Shown here: one piece after another, positions 59,726 to 64,000 of the stretch | How positions within the stretch are numbered: position 1 is the first letter of the stretch | Layout: every line of letters starts with the position of its first letter | From: Protonemura montana | Taxonomy: Eukaryota > Arthropoda > Insecta > Plecoptera > Nemouridae | Length of the DNA: 64,000 bases | Direction of reading: 5' to 3' | Assembly (NCBI GenBank): GCA_947568835.1 | Contig: OX387607.1 | Coordinates: forward strand, 14,585,701-14,649,700 | The notes under the pieces: model-generated | Databases searched by the model: none | What the model was told of the DNA's origin: nothing | Seen by the model: the letters and a program-made list of their open reading frames with translations, nothing else | Program-made: the position numbers and the translations under genes

Positions 59726-62516
59726 CGTAGCTAAACCTAGGACAAATTGGCAAGACATGTTTTGCTATATTTTGACATTCAATGAAGTACTTGTCAACTC
59801 AAGGTCACACTCTCTGTGGATTCGCCCACCTTTCAAAGTACCTATGGGTGCTGTCACGTAATGCCAAGCTATAAGTTTACTGGCCGTTTGGGAATATTGC
59901 GCTAGAATTGCCCAAAAAATGATAGCAAGTTAAAATTTGACCTAATTTAAGTCGTGTCACCAACCAACGAACTCGCACATAGAAGAGGTGGATGAAATTG
60001 TCTGTGTCAATTTTTTTTCTTTTCTGTCCTGTGAATTTAGAATTGCGTTATTATTGGAATTTGTTATTCGCGTCATGCCCCAACAGTGCAATCTCGTTTC
60101 ATACAGCTTTCGTCCGTGCTTTCTGATTGGTCACTGTTGCCAAAAACGCGTTGGTCAGTGGTCAATTTATGCAGATTTTATGCCCCATGTTATTATAGGA
60201 AATCGAATTGAAGCATGGAAAAAAAAAACAGGTAAAAAGGAGGTAACACGATCTGTGAATGGAAGTGGAGCAATGTGGAATGTGTATTTTACAAAGTAGA
60301 GGAAAGCTTTGAAAAATCTAGGTGAATTTTAATTTTGTGAATAAGTGTGAATAATGAAGAGGAAGCTCATTAACTCATTCTAAGCTTATTTATCAGCATG
60401 TAAAACGCATCCGAAGTAAATTTAAAGTTACTTGATATTGAATATGTTGAAGGAGCTGAAAGTGCTGAAGTTATTGAAGGTGCTAAAGGTGATGAAAGTT
60501 ACTATCCCAATGCGTTTGCTCTGTTAGGTTCCCCCATTAAAGCTTCAGGATTTAGGTCTTATTCTTGCTGGGACCTTTCAGAAAAGGAAACTACATTGTC
60601 ATAATTTGAAACTTGGGGCAGCGAATTGCTTGCAAATCGAAAGATGAAAGAAAATGATCTCGGTCAATACCGATTTTTATTACAACGAAGTCACGGTTAG
60701 TTACTGCAGTTTTCTTCTGATAAAGAGACATTTTCAAATTACTTATAAAGTGCATATAAAATTTATCGCTTGCACGTTTTTTCATGGCTACAGTTCATCT
60801 TAAAAGTGCCTCAAGGCGTCATCAGAATAAAAGAGAAGAGGATCGTTTTCACGAGTACTTGCAGAGTTGCAAACTTGGTTCCTGCTTAGGCGTCTTAACG
60901 ACTGCACCACGTTTGCCTCATTTGGTAATGTGCGAAATATTCTCTTTGAAGTTTAGGCCACCTAAAAGCTATGAGCTCATTTGCCAAACTCTAATTAGCG
61001 ATGTCAGGTATTTGTAGGTCTAGAACGTTGTTTCATCATTTTAAATTAGAATTCTGCTTGTTAAATAATGCTTTCTTTGGCGCAATGTTTCATTACTGTA
61101 AGCAGGACAATTATTGTGATCATTAAGATGCTAAGATCTTGTTAGCAGATTAATATTTTAAGTTGAATTAATTTAACGGTACCGTGTATTAGGTAAAAGA
61201 TAGCTCGTAAAAGATTGAGAAAGAGAAAGACAAAATTTGCTTTGCCGATCAGTTTTGCATTAAAAATTGGAATTAAATACAAGCCGAATATTGCTGAAAA
61301 TTGTCCTTAATGGCCATAGAAGGTATTACCTCAAAAATTATCTGAGATACTTCCTATAAAGCTGGTTCAAAACCTATTGTTTTTTTTTCAAAACATCTTA
61401 ACATCAAGAAAATTCTCGCTGTCTTCAGTAAATGTTTGGGTACAATGGACTAAATTAATCAGGGTTTTATCAAACAGCTCAGAATATTGATTACTTCTAT
61501 GACTTACTCTGAAGTTTTACGTTCACAAGTTAAAAAATTGATTATTCCTTATTAATTTTTCGGTTTCCCAAGCCAATGGTGTTATCGGAAAAGGTGTAGG
61601 GGCAGACGTTTACAAATTTTATGTTAGGACGTATTTTCTAATAATTTAAACCTTTTTAAAACGATTATTTTGTAATCCAGAAAATACGTTAAAGTTTGTA
61701 AACGAATAATTAATTCGTTTTTTCATGACTTAGCAATATACCTGCTCACTATGACCGCAGCTTTTTGTGCCAAAATATTAAGATAAAAAAAATGCAATTT
61801 TATATTCCTACTTATAACAAAACTGACTAGAACCAAAGGGTTCCACCGGTACCGGAATGCCTTACGGGCCCAAACCGGAACCGGAACCATTTAATATAAT
61901 TTTCATTGTAATTTTCATTGAACCAAATCGAACATCAAAATGCAGTTCAAATTAAAACTGCTGTCAGTTACGCTGAACAAAAGCATCACCATCACCACTT
62001 CGGTTGATGAACAGGCACAACATTCTGCACAATTTTCAAGCTTAGATCGTGAATAATGACTAACAAATATCAATAAATAAGCGACAAGGAATTTCCAATC
62101 ACGCTCGAAGTACGACTATAACCTGGCGTCTTCATCCGCAAATGAGGTCAATCCTGGATTAATTTCACATCGATTGAATGTGATAAAATTTAGCCGTGAA
62201 TGTCACGACCCTCGTTCAGTCGGCGCTATTATTGGACGCATTTGAATATTTATTGGGTAAAGGTGAACAGGGTCCAACTACTGTAATACATTCCGTTCTA
62301 GTTTCTTAGGACGCATATATCTTCCTTCATATTGCCTGTTTATTTAGTAGTGGCAACATGTTCTACACTTTTTAGCATCCAGGCTGGATTTATTTTTACA
62401 TACACTTAGATTTAACTACATTTCAAAGCTTTTTTGTCTCTCAATCTCTCAAACTCATTTCAGAATTGATCGGAAGGTTGATTGTGTTACGATATCGAAT
62501 GAGTTCACGCCATTAA
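59726..62516. other. Non-coding stretch
   Basis: No recognisable gene or repeat family. The 103-codon frame at 59988-60299 is unsupported. A short run of related gaaggtgctga-type words near 60450-60500 may be a decayed minisatellite. Confidence 0.45.
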
Positions 62517-62804
62517 TCTCAAATAACATGGAAATTGTAACGGATCGGGACCAGCTGATCTCAAATAACCTGGATAGAACATAGGATCCAGCCAGCTGAT
62601 CTCAAATAACCCGAATAGAGCACAGGAGACAGGCAGCTGATCTCAAATAACCCGGATAGAGCATAGGATCCAGCCAGTTGATCTCAAATAACCTGGATAG
62701 AGCATAGAATCCAGCCAGTTGATCTCAAATAACCGGGATAGAGCATAGGATCCAGCCGGCTGATCTAAAACAACCTGGGTAGAGCATAGAATTCAGCCAG
62801 CTCG
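62517..62804 (+). repeat. 41-bp tandem repeat, seven units, second copy of the element at 309-677
   Basis: Seven units, the first of 42 bp and the rest 41 bp, start at about 62517, 62559, 62600, 62641, 62682, 62723 and 62764. They share the unit sequence and orientation of the array at 309-677. The downstream flank to about 62990 also matches the flank of the first copy, including gcaacaggta and tgagaaaactcaaaa. Units are more diverged than in the first copy, which suggests an older or less homogenised insertion. Confidence 0.9.
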
Positions 62805-63496
62805 CTAAAAATGAAGCCAGGCAATCCATTTTTAGCAACAGGTAGGGGTCCCTAAATCTGAGGTTTCCCTATCCTTTTAAAAGTAATTTTGAAGCACGAT
62901 TTCAACCAATTGCTATGGATATTACATTTCACGGGCCATTTGAGAAAACTCAAAATCAATGACTCTCAGGAGGGTGGTCTTAGCTTCAAATGATCTCTAT
63001 GGCAGCAGCTATCTTCTTCTTGACAACTTTGTCGTGAAGTTGTACACAATTTCCCACCGTGGACCGAAAACTGAACCACCTTAATTTGTGGGTAAAGTTG
63101 TTAGTGTCGTTTACCCCTGAACATTTGGAAACAAGGTCTGTTATTGGATAATCACCTTTTAGCCTTACAGTTACAAATTAAACTATGCAACTATTACAAT
63201 ATACTTGCAGTCAGGTGATTCAGAGAATTTTAAATGATGCGCTGTGAAAATGACATGAGTGTTGGTAACAATATGTCCAATGCAATATAATGCAATCTCA
63301 TGGAACTACTCCATAATCACTTAATACGCACTCTATGTGCATATACATGGTCATTAATTTAAAGCTGTCATGATTAGCTGATTAGATTGATGAGCATGTG
63401 TACAGAATTAATTTACATTAATAATGATTATCTGTTTAGTGAGTGCTGCTTTACCATAGAAATGCATTTCAATTTTAAATCTTCTCAATCCGATTT

Positions 63497-63905
63497 ACCG
63501 AACGGTTTGGCGTGTTGGGAATATTGGTTCTCATGAGATCACCAAAGTTAAGCAACACTGCGCTGGGTCAGGTATTGGATGGATGACCATCATTCACATG
63601 ACCAGTACTGTTTGGGAGAGAGGTTGGAGGGATGAAAGTTAGTACAGCAACTTCATTCGCCTCGCTTATCAACCTCTCGACAGCATGGATTTGGAGGAAT
63701 CCTGCTGTTCGAGTTGTACCGTCCTTCGGAAGGGACGCTGAGTCGGTGGACCCCTTGGTGCTCTTCGACAGGAGTAGGCTACGTGCCGGCACCGGGTTTT
63801 CCCTCCTCCCTTCTAGGCTAGGTTAGGTTCATCATCATTTGCTTCTTCACCGACGCTATTTGACCATTGCCACATGGCCAGATGTCAAAACAGTGCGTCG
63901 TTCAA
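63497..63905 (+). mobile_element. 5S-derived SINE, near full length
   Basis: The head (cgaacggtttggcgtgttgg, ctcatgagatcaccaaag, ttaagcaacactgcgctggg) is followed by the linker ccagtactgtttgggagaga, the body (ctctcgacagcatggattt, gtaccgtccttcggaaggga) and a tail ending cagtgcgtcgtt. The terminal aaacacc is replaced by caatctc, so the last bases are diverged or truncated. Confidence 0.88.
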
Positions 63906-64000
63906 TCTCAATAGTCTTCATCATCATCAAAATCATCTTAAGAAGTTGATTATATTTTAGTTTAACAATTTATTTTCATTTTAATTAATTTTGACGTGAC

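Overview
The window looks like nuclear DNA from an animal, probably an arthropod. It is AT-rich, gene-poor, full of interspersed and tandem repeats, and its one clear gene has a GT-AG intron and an arthropod/metazoan domain architecture. There is no operon structure, no rRNA operon and no viral or prokaryotic gene set. I cannot name the species.

Gene content: the only gene I can support strongly is on the minus strand at 38223-40616. It encodes a doublecortin-like kinase (two DCX domains, a CaMK-type kinase domain, an acidic tail) in two visible coding exons separated by a 526-bp intron. The first coding exon lies upstream and was not found. The kinase domain keeps the ATP-binding lysine, the alpha-C glutamate and DFG, but its HRD motif reads HRG and the catalytic-loop lysine is also gone, so it should be a pseudokinase. 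Very weak exon candidates on the plus strand (14417-14494, 48165-48197, 55291-55334) share phase 1 borders and could belong to one gene with large introns; I do not recognise the product.

Repeats by region: 1-900 and 62500-63000 carry two copies of one dispersed element with a 41-bp tandem array. About ten copies of a short retroelement-like family occur between 2.2 and 56 kb. It has conserved ends, two copies with target-site duplications, several fold-back copies, and a hammerhead-ribozyme-like core. A second family is a SINE whose head derives from 5S rRNA. It is present as near-full-length copies (48.3 and 63.5 kb), truncated copies (44.0, 47.2, 47.8, 59.7 kb) and two loci where the head alone is amplified in tandem (90-bp units at 32.4 kb, fourteen 91-bp units at 57.0-58.3 kb). 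A third AT-rich family of about 340-370 bp has five or six copies (16.8, 21.8, 22.7, 23.6, 25.9, 49.4 kb). A 57-bp satellite of 13 units lies at 35.2-35.95 kb and is open on the minus strand over 298 codons. Several microsatellites and tRNA-like SINE fragments complete the picture.

The rest is intergenic or intronic DNA in which I see nothing I can support. Nearly all open frames of 60-150 codons are unrelated to known families, lack splice or codon-use support, or lie inside repeats.
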